NCBI GenBank assembly: GCA_009193035.1
Contig: SWDT01000186.1
Coordinates: 186,001-250,000, forward strand
Reading direction: 5' to 3'
Length of the DNA stretch: 64,000 bases
From: Halicephalobus mephisto
Taxonomy: Eukaryota > Nematoda > Chromadorea > Rhabditida > Panagrolaimidae
Every line of letters begins with the position of its first letter. The first letter of the stretch is position 1. Positions 30,503 through 42,033 of the stretch are shown one piece after another. Under the pieces are notes generated by a model. The model did no database searches. It was not told the DNA's origin and saw only the letters and a list, made by a program, of their open reading frames with translations. The position numbers and the translations under genes are program-made.

Positions 30503-32900
30503 TTATTGGTAAAATAATAAGCAAAAACAGGTGGTTTATTTCTATAAATTCTGTGATGATTAATATGTAAATTTAAAAACGGATTAAGAAATTTGTTTTC
30601 TGATTTTTAAAATTTCTTGAAGCTCATTCAATTTTTGCATTTGGTTTTCGATTTTTGAACTTTTGCTTTTTTTGAACTAGGCCTTTCTTGTCAATTACTG
30701 CTTAATATTCGCAGTAGATTGTTAAATAGAGATTTGGAAACTTGTTTTTTTGCGATTTGATGTTTTTATTTTTTAATACAAAACTTGCAAAAAATCCATA
30801 AATGAAGATGACAATCAAAATTCACGCTTTTTGATTGTAGTTTTTCATTTGTTTATTTTTGTGATTATTCTTTGGATTCTGTAACTTGGGCTAGGACATC
30901 TAAAGCAGTGTTGTTTCGATGTTGGTTTGTCTCAAAATGGAAAAATTTGATGTCAAATTTACTAATCTTGCTTTTAAAATGATTATTTATTGGTCAACAT
31001 ATGACGAAGTTGTTGGATTGCGTACAAGTTATTTAAGTGCAAACTACACAGTGTTGGTCCCGAAGGGAAATACCCTGATGACCAACGAAAGGCGTACGAT
31101 TGTGGGTTGGCGGCAATTTGGAGATTGCGCAATATTTTTGATAGAGTTGTGATTTTTCTTGTGCCTCTGGGCCTGTAAAGTTGTTTTATATATTTCTCGT
31201 CTACACGCGGATCGGGAATCACTAACCACGATCTAACAGAAATAATTCGTCTGTGAATAGATTCTTTTGTGAAAATGTAATTTCTGGAAAAGTATCCTGG
31301 AATGTGATGAATATTCGAACGTTTTCAATAACTAAAATTAAAAATTTAGAATATACGGACAACTACTACAGGACTTATGATTGAAAATTTACGTCATTGA
31401 TGAGCTGGTCATATTGCGAGGATAGAGGATCAACGATGGACGCGACTTGTGACGGATTGGCTGACCGTTTACAAGATATGGGAAGCTCTAGGCTATAAAA
31501 AAGATCGAGGATGCCCTATAATGCGCTGGACGGATTCTATGAGGAAAACGACAAGTGAACATAATATGAAAAATCCGGACGCGAAAACAGCTTGGCCACG
31601 TCTAGCCCAGGATAGTGCACGATGGAAGACGTTGGCATCTGCAAGCAGTATCCAAGCTGCCCTTATATAGTAAGGGGAGGAAAGGACCAAAAAACCTCCA
31701 CGTACGTTAAATATATGTGGTAATAGTGCTTAGTGCTTGGCAATTTTGCTTTGATATACAGGTGGAATAAAGGACAACTACGAGATATCGTGAGTTTTGT
31801 ATTAAATTTTACTCAGTAAAACCATTTTTATTCTTATTTTTTAGAAAACTTTGTTCTTTCAAAATCACTGACTCGATGTAATGATCAATTTTATCAGTTT
31901 GATAGTCGAGAACCGGAATTAGGGGTAAAGCAAATATCATAGAACAAAAAAGACACAAATTATATGATGTAACAGTACTACAATTTTTGATAACAAATTT
32001 CGTCAGAGCTTCTGGAATCTTTCAGAATTAATAGAAATTTTCAAGAATGTTCTAGAAGCTTCTGGAATTTCTAAAAATTAATAAAAAGTTAAACTTAACA
32101 TTCGAAATTAACAATTCTAAATTGTTAGAAAAGCATAAAAATTAATTTCGAAACAGTTTCATAAGAAAATTTACTTTCAATTATATATATTATGATTTGT
32201 TTACTTTCATTGACTTTTTTGTTCACTTCAACGGACTGTTATTCCTGATCTGGCAATAAGCATCATGATTTCAACAACCTCCATAGAATATAGTGTACTT
32301 TCTGTTGTTTGCTTTTATTCTCGGGCACTCCCTTCACATTTCTGCAGAATCCACTTTATAAAGCCTCCGTTTGATTCTCGTTTAGTCATCATTTTTTGAT
32401 TTTTCTCTTTGGCTTTGTCTAATTGTCATAAGTTAGGTAAATTATAATAATTATGTTATTTAAGCTACAAGTTATCTAAATTACGTAATTCATATGAATC
32501 TTATAAATTACCTGTGTTTTATGTTTTACAAGTTACCTAAAGTGCATAGTTTATGTAAATTATGAGTTGTGAAGTTGCTTATATGCTACCTTTCCCAGAC
32601 CCAAGACGGCCAAATTGAATTCTGTTCTTCCTTCTGCCGAGCTCCTTGTCAGTGTTAGTCAATTATTCCTCAACAATAGCGTGACTTTGAATATATCCTT
32701 ACTTCAATAAGCTTCAAAACTTGCTGTCAGAGTTGAGGAATTAGAGGGGGAAAGAACCGTTGTAATCAGGGTTGTTAGTCCAGATATGAAAATGCAGCAA
32801 TTGTTGGTGAGTTTCCTTTATGATTTTTTGTTTGTTTGTTTATTGCGTGATTTTAGATTTGTTTTGAATTTTTTATGTTTCTTAAATTACAGGTTACAGA
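30503..32900. other. Spacer between ferlin and SDR gene, with LINE relic
   Basis: About 2.4 kb of mostly non-coding DNA. It contains the LINE tail at 31392-31670 and AT-rich sequence with CTTCTGGAAT/TTCTAGAAGC motifs at 31990-32110. From ~32600 it is probably the promoter and 5' UTR of the SDR gene. A short ATG (32786) followed by GTGAGT and an acceptor at 32892 suggests a spliced leader exon with an upstream, out-of-frame ATG. Confidence 0.5.
31392..31670 (+). mobile_element. Decayed non-LTR retrotransposon C-terminal fragment
   Basis: The + strand frame reads GHIARIEDQRWTRLVTDW, then MRWTDSMRK, AWPRLAQDSARWKTLA and a stop. This is the conserved C-terminal tail seen after the reverse transcriptase in LINEs (WAGHIARM.D.RW ... 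W...A.DR..W). Upstream the expected Arg-Trp is replaced by two stops (TGA TGA), and no RT domain is left. It is a dead 5'-truncated copy. Confidence 0.75.
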
Positions 32901-34137
32901 ATGGAGGAAGAAAGTTCTTCTGGTTTTTTGTTCTACGTAATCATTGCTATCGTCGGGGCTGCTGTTATCTATCTTATCAGGTTGGAATTTTGGTTTTCAT
33001 GTATCAATTTCAATTTTCCCACATATTAATAGAATTTCTATATATCAACTTCAACTTTGATATATGAAAATTAAAAATTAACCCACAAAAATCGAAATTG
33101 ATATATCAAAGCTCGAAATTAACTTATAAAATTAATGTTGATGCATAAATTTTAATTTTTTCATGTTTCAGACTCTTCTTCAAGGGTAAACGGTTCACAG
33201 AAAATGTCACGGCGAAAGAAAAAGTGATTATTGTCACTGGAGCTTCTGCCGGAATAGGAAAACAGATCGCTCGTGAACTTAACATTAGAGGAGGCAAGGT
33301 TTACATGATGTGCAGAAACGTCGACAAAGCCAATAATGCTGTTCGTGATTTGGCCGTCAAATACGGATGTGATTCGACCAGATTAATCGTTATGGAAGGA
33401 GATCTAGCAAATTTCGCTTCTATCAGGAAATTTGTCGATGAATTCAACAAAAAAGAAGAAAAACTCGACATCCTCGTCAATAACGCCGGAATGGGATTCC
33501 CGCCTAAGTTCGAGAAAACCGTCGATGGACATGAAGTCACTTTCCAGACGAACCATCTTGGACATTTTCTGTTGACGAATTTACTGTTGCCCAAATTGGA
33601 GAAATCAAATTCCGCAAGAATTGTGAATCTTTCAAGTCTGATTCATATTTATGCAGATAATGTTGAACAAGAAACAGTCGAAAGCGAAAAAAAATTCAAC
33701 AGATATACTCAAACCTACGCCAGAAGCAAATTAGCAAACGTTATGCATACTGTAACTTTGACGAAAAAACTCCGAGCAGAAGATCCAACAACCAAGATCA
33801 CCATAAACGCTTGTCATCCGGGAGTTATTGATTCTGAATTTACTAGAAACACTCCTCTCAAATATCCAATCGTCAGGAAATTACTCAGTCCTTTTTTGTG
33901 GCTTTTCATGAAGACCGATTACGATGGTGCTCAAACCCCTGTTTTCCTTGCCTTGAGTAAGAAAATTGATGGAATATCTGGGAAATATTTTGCGTAAGTT
34001 TTTTATCTGCTTATTTTGTTGAAAGTGTAGTTTTCAGAGAATGCCAAGAATCCAAAGTCCATCCACTTGCTAAGGATCAAGTTGCCTGTGATGCTCTCTA
34101 CAATTACAGTGTAATCGCCTGTGGACTCAACAAGTAA
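32901..34137 (+). CDS. Short-chain dehydrogenase, retinol-dehydrogenase-like
   Basis: Exons 32901-32980, 33172-33993 and 34038-34137 give 333 residues. The N-terminus has a membrane anchor (GFLFYVIIAIVGAAVIYLI). The Rossmann cofactor motif TGASAGIG is at 49-56, followed by NNAG (130-133) and the catalytic pair Tyr209/Lys213 in YARSK, with the Ser in NLSSL. CHPGVIDSEFTRN is typical of RDH11-14/DHRS enzymes. These oxidise or reduce retinoids or other lipophilic alcohols with NADP(H); the substrate here is unknown. The last exon (ECQESKVHPLAKDQ onward) replaces an in-frame stop that lies just past the exon 2 donor. Start codon is the ATG nine bases past an ACAG acceptor, consistent with cis or trans splicing in the 5' UTR. 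Confidence 0.9.
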
Positions 34138-35358
34138 TCCATCAACTATGGACAGTAAAAGAATAATCTTGCCTCTTATGAAATCTATAATTATTTAGGT
34201 TTTTAATTTCTGTAAACTCAACGAAAATGTAAATTATAAAAATCAGATTTTCAAGAAGGAAAGGGTCATAATGAAGGAACAGGAAGGAAAAACTAAGCGC
34301 AGAACGGCGATCATAGTTCATGTCATTCAATTGTAGTTTTCGCAGTTTCTGATAGATCTTAAAATTTAATGCAATTTATACAGTATTATTTGAACTATTT
34401 AACCGTATATGTGCGATTGATTACATAATTATTAAAATGAACTGCTGTGGTATTGAAGAGGGAGATAATAGAAGGCACTCTAAGGTAGATGATGGGAGAG
34501 TTTCTGAAAATGATTGTTGGGATAGAAACTATACTAGAAAGAGAGCGTCTGTAGAAATAGTCTGAATATCAGGAAGTACAGAATACTGTAGGACATGAGT
34601 GAGGTTCTCAGTTGTCTTTTGTGGGGGATATATAATTATTTTCTGGACCTTATCGTGGAGTAAAGATTAGTGATATTCTTCCGTTTTCTATTGTAGCAGT
34701 GATTAAATAATAAGAATAAATCAAAAGCATGATTTTATAAGATTTAAGTAAGTAGTTATAGTAGAACTTTGATATAAGATACCCTCGCTATAATATATCT
34801 CATATTATAGCATACGGTCCGAGTGGGTGAGTTTGGCTAGTCTACCTTTAAATTTACCCTCTCTATAACATATCATTTCTTATAACATACACTTTGCCCG
34901 GTCCCAAGGGGGTATCTATATCCAAGTTCTACTGTATTTAAATTTACATCATTCTAAACTTTCTGTTCTCATTCAAAGTTTTATTTCAATATTGAAGAAC
35001 AGAAAAGATCACGTTACTTTTTGTCATAGTACTATTTTTTAACATTTTGTTTCCATTTTTAATTTAAAAATTCAGTTTTTTTAATAACGAATGACATAAA
35101 TATTTCTTTTAAATTAATGACATATATCGACTTAAATTATTTTCAATCATTCCACATATAATTCAAATTCGGAAAAAATCTACAATAATCCGACCACATT
35201 ACAATTGAGTATGAGAATGTTGATTACAGCATTTTTACACGTGTTATGACTAGTTTTATTCGAATTTTTTAAGTTGATATTAACGAATATAATAAATAAC
35301 AAGTTTCAAATTCTTAGCTTGTGACATCGGAAATGCTTTTCTACAATCTAAATGATTC
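34138..35358. other. Spacer between SDR and srsx genes, with MITE
   Basis: No gene is seen in this 1.2 kb. It includes the 3' flank of the SDR gene, the MITE at 34759-34934 and an AT-rich stretch leading to the 3' end of the minus-strand srsx gene. Confidence 0.55.
34759..34934. mobile_element. MITE of pogo/Tc1-mariner type (TA target)
   Basis: A 176-bp element with terminal inverted repeats: TAGTAGAACTTTGATATAAG at the left, and CAGTAGAACTTGGATATAGA as the reverse complement of the right end, both continuing into ATACCC. TA dinucleotides flank both sides. The CAGTAGAAC.T.GATAT start is characteristic of pogo-like/Tc1-mariner elements. There is no coding capacity, so it is non-autonomous. 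Confidence 0.75.
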
Positions 35359-37271
35359 TTATCTTTTTGGGAAAATGGAAATATTGGGTCTGTGCACAGA
35401 AAGTTTATTGGAAATTTTAGAATTCCCAGAGATCGGCTTGAAAATAGTGAAACCTAACTTCTTGAAGAATCGTCTGGTTGCAGAACGGTATTCATTGGAA
35501 TAACGGGTCAGAACGAAGAAATTAGAAGCACAGGCGATGTGGATTGTGATTCCTGTGTAGAGCAGAATGAAGAAACACAACTCGTCTGAGAGTCCGAGAT
35601 TGAAACAGAGGATGGCACTGACCGAAGTGAAGGCCCACGAACACACCATCAGAACACAGAGAATAATGAGGGATTTGAAGAGCTTCCTGGTTGTGGTGTT
35701 GAAGTTGCTCTTACAATAGATGGTGAATCCAATGGCGATGTAGATGGAAGTAGATCCGGAAACAAGACCCATATTCACGTAAGACAACATAGTCCGAGGA
35801 CTTCTATGGATGCCTGGAAACGCATTCAAACAAATCTACTTCATTTGGATCAATTTCCTGATATTCAAAAACTATTAAGAAGAAATTTGAGAATTTCAGT
35901 AATGAAAAGAGATAATTGTACAAGGGTAAATAAAAATATTGTTTTACACACAAAAAGAGTACATTAAACGGCTCTAATGTATCAAATACATTGAATACAA
36001 TACACTCTTCTTAATTTAATGTATCTGATGCATCAGAACTGTTTTAATGTATCCATACATTACATATCATGTACTCATTTTTTGTGTATTACTCTAGTTT
36101 TTCTGTCTTACTCTATGCACAAAAAAGGATACATTAAAAGGGCTCTAATTTGTCGAATATATTATATTTAATGTATCGATATGTTAAATATAATGTATCA
36201 GATATATCAGAGTTGTTTTAACGTACTCATGCACTAAATATGATGCGCCAATACCACACTTAATATATCGATACATCAAATACATCAAGTACATCAACGC
36301 CGTTATAATATATCCATATATTATATATCATATACTCATTTTTGTGTGTGGTTTTTCTTACTCAATATAAAAGTAGATGTGATAGAATATCTATTATTCT
36401 TACAAAACTACTCATTTTTATAAGTTAAATTCTCAAATTTGTCTTTCACTTTCTCGCAACATGTCTTCAAAAAACCTAAAGATAATTAGAGTTAAAAAAT
36501 ACCTACCTTCTGTGATTAAGCAGACGACCATAGTATTCTTATATTTTTCTGCATTTAGATAGCCAAGGTAGAGAATGTATATACTGTACCCTACGCACAT
36601 GGCCATAATAGATCCCAAATATAGTAGTTTGTTCATTAACTGATGTTTCACAGGAAAAAATGCCGCGAAAAGTCTGTCAAAAGCGGTGAAGAAGACGAGG
36701 GCCATCCCAGAAGTTGCGCCAATCAAAGGGACAGTTACGATATGGAGACAATCAGAAAGAGTGTCGAAGTTTTTACCCGAGTAGAGGACGTAAGCAAGGT
36801 AGAAGTGAGCCAGAGCGTGGAGGGAATCAAAGAAACACTGCATTGCTAGGAGGTAGTTGGTTGTGGAGCGAAGATTTCTGCAAGAAGTTTTCAAATTACA
36901 AATATAGTTATTTCTGGTAATTAATGATTTCTTTCAACTACTATTCCTCCGATATTCATACGAACAATGTCTAGAAGAAAAGCGAAAACGTCTCAGTCAC
37001 TATTCGAGACTACTTTGGAATCGGAGAATGATTAACCTTGAGGACTAATAGTTCTTAAAATCATTAACTATGCTTATAACTCTGAGACCTACTTTGATGA
37101 CACAGTAACAACTACCAATAATGTATTTGCTAGCACACCTGTAGCATTGATGAGGACCATGAAAGATACCGCTGGGATGGCTAAAACCAGAGTACCATGA
37201 TCCTTGTATTTGTCGTAGAACTTAAACAGTCGGATTAATTTTAATCTTTAATAATTTTAGAACTATACCAT
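35359..37271 (-). CDS. srsx-family 7TM chemoreceptor (gene A)
   Basis: Minus-strand exons 37220-37093, 36877-36507 and 35813-35359 have the same lengths and phases (128, 371, then last exon) as the two plus-strand paralogs at 42-48.5 kb and are open throughout. The receptor shows NLRSTTNYLLA, TAFDRLFAAFFP (the DRY-like loop) and the C-terminal CASNFFVLTRYSNEYR. These fit serpentine receptor class SX. The 5' exon is odd. The place of the paralogs' first exon has no usable long frame, but AATATG|GTATAG puts an ATG right at a donor (37271-37269), so the coding part of exon 1 could be just Met, giving 319 residues. Otherwise exon 1 is missing. The last intron carries two MITE-like repeats. Confidence 0.75.
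35948..36087. mobile_element. MITE-like element, ACACAAAAA termini, copy 1
   Basis: It starts ACACAAAAAGAGTACATTAAA and ends in the near-complement (reverse complement of the end: ACACAAAAAATGAGTACAT). Multiple ATGTATC/ATACATT motifs fill the inside. It lies in the last intron of srsx gene A. Confidence 0.6.
36117..36350. mobile_element. MITE-like element, ACACAAAAA termini, copy 2
   Basis: A second, longer and more diverged copy (GCACAAAAAAGGATACATTA ... ATACTCATTTTTGTGTGTG) is placed 30 bp from copy 1 in the same intron. It shares the inner GGCTCTAAT and GATATATCAGAGTTGTTTTAA-like segments. Confidence 0.55.
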
Positions 37272-39144
37272 ATTCCTTAGAAGTTCCCTGTGTTATATTC
37301 TTTAGAAAAAGGAAATACAAATAACCTCCAAACAACAGACAAATATCGAACAAGAAATCTTTGAATATAAGATTTATCTTTATAGAAAATACTATTAATG
37401 AAAATTGTATTTTTTACAGAATAATTCGGTTAAATTTTTGATTACAAATAAAGTTGGATGAAAATTGTTTATAAACTTCTAAAAATATAAACTTTTTTAA
37501 AGTAATTACTATCAAGACTGAATTTTCTTAGAATTAAAAATCAGATTTTTTTAATTTTATAAAATAACTTTTTCCAAGAAAAACCAAAAAAAGTAAAATT
37601 ATATATTTAAAAACTTTATTCAATAAATTCGTCGAAAAAGACTACTTCACATAATTACAGTATGAAATGTCAGGACCACTTGAAGATCTAACAAGTCATA
37701 GTGTAAGTTTTGCTTTAATAATTACATGATTATAAAAAAGTGGAATATAATGCAAAGGTCACGAACGAAAAAAATATACCCCAGAGGCAACGACACTGAC
37801 ATGTTAATTCTACTGTTATTTGTTTTCGCTTATTTTAAGACTTCTTCATAAGATGGTGACTTATGTAGTGTTTGACAAATCTTCGTTGCTGAATTTACTT
37901 TTATATGAAACGGTTGAACATATTTGAAGTCGGAATATGAACCATTAGTTCGTCAATTGTATCTGAAAAATCAAAACATTAATTAAATGAAATTGTTCAT
38001 ATTATGAGTAGATTCTTAGCTATCAATTGATATCCAAATCATTTATTTCAACTTTACATCGAGATATAATAATTTTGTTAATGTCTCAATATCATCTCTG
38101 TGAAACTTTTCCTCTAACGTTTCAACGAAAGCAGTCCACAGGTTTAAAATAATGATTATCATTGGGACTCGAAGTCGTCACTTTCTCTGAATACTGAACC
38201 CTGGCACGATTACAGTGATACACGGGGTACTAGTGTTTGAGTAAGATATATATTGCTTGAAGTTCCAATAAAGAACGTCTTCTCTCTGCTATCCCTTTAC
38301 ATCAACTCTCACTTGCAGAAATCACAACAATTACTTTATTCTTTATAGAATATCATAGAAATCAACTTTAATGGTTGTATAATCATTCATTTATACGCAA
38401 AACAAAATAATTTCAAACAATGGTATATATGATTATGCAGCAAAAATAGTGGATTGTATTTGGCGTTCCTTTATAAGTAAGAAGATTGTAGATCCCTCTT
38501 GTATTTTCAAGTTTAACTATGCTTTTTTTGCTCCATAATACGTAAGGATAAAAGAGAAGGAGATGACCGTCATCCGACTGGAGGTGGATTTAGGCTAGTT
38601 CAAAAATGACAGGAACATTCATAAAAATTTGCTTAGGTTTAAGCTAAATTGTTTGTTTTTAGTCGAACCTTTTCGAATCTCATCTAATTGGACGACGCTT
38701 TTGTTGTTCATTTGAACTCTTGGACAGATTAAACCTCATCATTTACACCCCCAGAACTTCTTCAAACGTCACATAATGAACCAATCTCTTCGAAATTTGT
38801 GTAATCTTTTGAACAGATTAAACCCTTGTCCTTCATACCTACGATTTTCCCAAATACTAAAAGTTGTATTAAAAATAGAACAAATCCAAAGGTTGTGTAA
38901 GCATACTAAGGAAAAGAGGAAGTAATATAAATATGAAAAGAAATATTTCTTCGTAGTTGTCTCAACATAGTATTCTTTCACTACGTATCTGTTAATTAAA
39001 TTTTAATTTTTTGAATTTCTATATTCTTCAAACATAGCTATATTCTAATTTCAAGAATTTTCTTATTTGATATTTGTCCATTGTTAGGAAGTTATTTATA
39101 TTTCCTTTTTCTAAAGAATATAACACAGAGAACTTCTAAGGAAT
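37272..39144. other. Spacer between inverted srsx copies
   Basis: 1.9 kb of AT-rich sequence between gene A and the inverted pseudogene. The first ~100 and last ~100 bp are homologous in inverted orientation (upstream regions of the two copies). The middle shows no ORF or repeat that I can name. Confidence 0.5.
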
Positions 39145-39879
39145 ATGGTATAGTTCTAAAATTGTTAAAAATTAAAATTAATCCGACTGTTTAAGTTCTA
39201 TGACAAATACAAGGATTATGGTACTCTGGTTTTAGCCATCCCAGCGGTATCTTTCATGGTCCTCATCAATGCTATAGGAGTTTTCATGGACATGATAATC
39301 ATCATTATTGTCGTGTTATCAAAGTGATACATTTTGAATTTGAAATTGACAATCACTAAATTAGTCACGATCTAACTTTGTAAAAGCAATCGAGTAGTAA
39401 GTACGAAAGGCTTTTAACAACAGAAATTAGTTATTATCTTTATTTTAAAGCTATTCTTCCAGAAACCTACACTCTACGACAAATTATCTTCTGTCAATAA
39501 GATGTTTTTTTGATCCTGTCTATTCCCTGACTTATTTCTACTTCATTCACTTGTCTCTCCCAACAAAAGCTTTGACACTTTTCCTATTTGTCTCCATATC
39601 ATGGCTGTTCCCCTGATTGATCTTCTCTTCGAATATATAGGAATCACCTTCAATATTGCCTATATTCCCAATTGCTTCGTTATGACCCAATATTCTGGTG
39701 AATACCGCATTACAGTTGGGGAATTTCTGAACAAATTTTACATCACTATCATCAAGCCGATTCTTGGAAATTCCGAAATTTTTAATAAACCTTTTCTGTA
39801 CCCACTCAATGTATCCGTTATTCTAAAAGAATTAAAGTCAGTTAAAGCCCAGAAAAGCATTACCAATGTTACAGACTAA
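39145..39879 (+). pseudogene. srsx chemoreceptor pseudogene (inverted copy of gene A)
   Basis: An AATATG|GTATAG start exon and an intact 128-bp exon 2 (39196-39323) are nearly identical to gene A but on the other strand. Then most of exon 3 is missing. At ~39545 the frame resumes with KSFDTFPICLHIMAVPLI and passes directly into exon-4 sequence (GITFNIAYIPNCFVMTQYSG). Exon 3 and exon 4 are therefore fused by a deletion that removes the middle transmembrane segments. The tail extends beyond the family end (KELKSVKAQKSITNVTD). No functional 7TM receptor can be made. Confidence 0.8.
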
Positions 39880-42033
39880 GAGTTTAGAACTCATTGTTTA
39901 TTTTATTTATTGATATTCAATTACAATACAATATAATACAGTAAGATCCGGTTCATTCGCCTCCGTGGTGGAGCAGATTCTTCAGCCTCCTTCTGTATTT
40001 CTCACGGTCCATGGCGAGTTGATGCCACTCTTTCCCAAATTCTTTTTCTATTCCTTTTCTCCACCTTTCTGGTGGTCTTTTGCAGTTATAGGGCCACCAG
40101 AACGTTGTTCTTCTTGTCCACCTGTTGTCTCTTTGCCTTGCAACATGTCCTGCCCATCTTAATTTCTTTTCTCTTGCAACTGTGAAAATACCGTGTACTC
40201 TGATTCGCTGTCGCTCTTGTCTCACATAGACCGATAATGTCATATTTGATGTTTTTCAGTTGTTCTATAAGTCCTTTGTTGGAGCATCTTTCATTCCTGA
40301 TTTGAGATTGTATGTCAGGACCTGGAATCGGTTCCGTTTGGGGGCAGTCCTTCAGTCCGGCTTTTATTGCCATCAAGTCTTTTCAGGGTTCTGTTCATCC
40401 TACTGCCCTTCGAACTTCTTCGTCCTTCTAAGCCGGTTGAGACTCTCGTTAGCTGAGTCGTTGCATATATGGGTTTGTCATCATGTGCGACTTGAAAGGC
40501 CTGGCATGACTATACTCACCTTCGCCGGATCTTAGGAGAGGATTTCCGGTCATTTGGTCCACTTGATGACTCCATCGTCCTCCTTCCTTGGCAATATCCG
40601 GATCGTAGGAAATTGGATTTTGACGTTAAGCTGACAGGCTTCAAGCTGCTCCACCACGACAAGGCGCACCGGATCCAGAGCAGTGATATTCAATTATAAG
40701 TAATAAAGGCACAATAATAATAAAAATAAAAGTGCAATTGAATTAAAAACAGTTATTCGAAGTGATTGGGAGAAATTGAGCATCTCAACAAAAGGGAATT
40801 ACCAAATTGATTAGATTGCTTTGGAAATTTACAAACTATACGGTATTGACCAGTTATTTCGAAAATATGATATTCATTTAGTAATTCACCTGATGGTAAT
40901 ATCACATAACTTTTGGGTAATTTCTTCATGAGTACAGATTCTATCAATCTGTTGTGATACTAATAAAATCCATTTATTATCGCTTATCACTTATCAATGT
41001 AACTGTTAACTAAATAACTTAAGAATTGAACAGAAATTTACGCATATGTTCCTATATATGAAAAATATAACTTCATCAATGTTCTCAGTTTTAAATTTCA
41101 AAATTCATTGTGGTTAAATTTCGTTCAAATCTACCGTGAGATATTGTTTAGACTATTTTGTACAAGATTATGCATACAACTTTTTTAAACACGAAATAAC
41201 TTAAGACAATATTTCAATATATTGATTTCTGTAAAGATGCATTTTCAAAGACCATTCTCATCTAGCATTATTTTCATTTCGAAACTATATCAGAGATCTT
41301 GTTGAGAACACAACTTTTTCCACGCAGCCACTTTTTATTACGAGCCTCTCAAAAACATTCAATTTTATAATAATCATTCCTATCGTTTCTTATTTTTTGT
41401 AGTCTTTGTACTTCAGCAAAGATTTAAGGAATTATACTGGTTGAATGCATACGACCTTTAATTACGTTTACAATTCCCTGTTTTTTTAGATTTTTGATTA
41501 TTCAATGGGATAAATAAAAGCTATATACATGCACAAATAAGCATCCCTTCATAATCACTGTAATACAATATTCTTGTCTTATACAGCTTCGGCATCAAAC
41601 TCTTAGTTTTAAAACTTCCTGCAATTAATAAAGAAAACACTCCTCTATTTCGAAAGACCTCCAACAGTAGTGCTGCTCTGCCGTTTTGTAGAATTTTCTT
41701 TGTTAAAAAATCGCGACAAATAATTTTTTACTTTGAATTTCTAATAATGTTTTCATTATAGACTGGTTAAGAGCTTTCACGAATAATGTTTCATAAACAT
41801 TCTTGAAAGCGAATTTTAATTCTATTGTCTGAGACTGGAATTCAGCTTGACAATATATAATCAGTGGAGATATTTCTGTTATCAAACGTTTTTAAAAAAT
41901 TTCTTTTAAATCGATATTTTTCCATAAAATACTTTTAAAAATAACAACTCTCATTTTAAGGATTCTAAATGAAAATATCTGATAATTGATAATTTTCAGT
42001 TTTTTATTGAAATTTATTTCTACTTTGTCCATC
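39880..42033. other. Spacer with deleted LINE and srsx upstream region
   Basis: It holds the deleted LINE at 39924-40683. From ~41000 to 42033 comes the upstream region of srsx gene B, parts of which recur at 43960-44920 and, more diverged, at 48890-49860. No protein gene is supported. Confidence 0.6.
39924..40683 (-). mobile_element. Internally deleted LINE with 13-bp target duplication
   Basis: A perfect direct repeat TGATATTCAATTA occurs at 39911-39923 and 40684-40696. On the minus strand the insert carries an endonuclease-like start (NIKYDIIGLCETRA) and, in another frame, the LINE C-terminal tail KLRWAGHVARQRDNRWTRRT with MDREKYRRRLKNLL. The whole reverse transcriptase between them is absent. 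The 3' end has a short TATTATATTGTATTG tail rather than poly(A). It is a non-autonomous deletion derivative that was mobilised as a unit, as the clean target duplication shows. Confidence 0.8.

Noticed and set aside
31040..31230. tRNA-like or SINE sequence around TGGTTAGTGATTCCCGATCC (minus)
   Set aside because: A-box-like words only; no cloverleaf, B box spacing or target duplication found.
39953..40376. Two overlapping minus-strand ORFs as cellular genes
   Set aside because: They are the endonuclease start and C-terminal tail of one deleted LINE inside a 13-bp target duplication.
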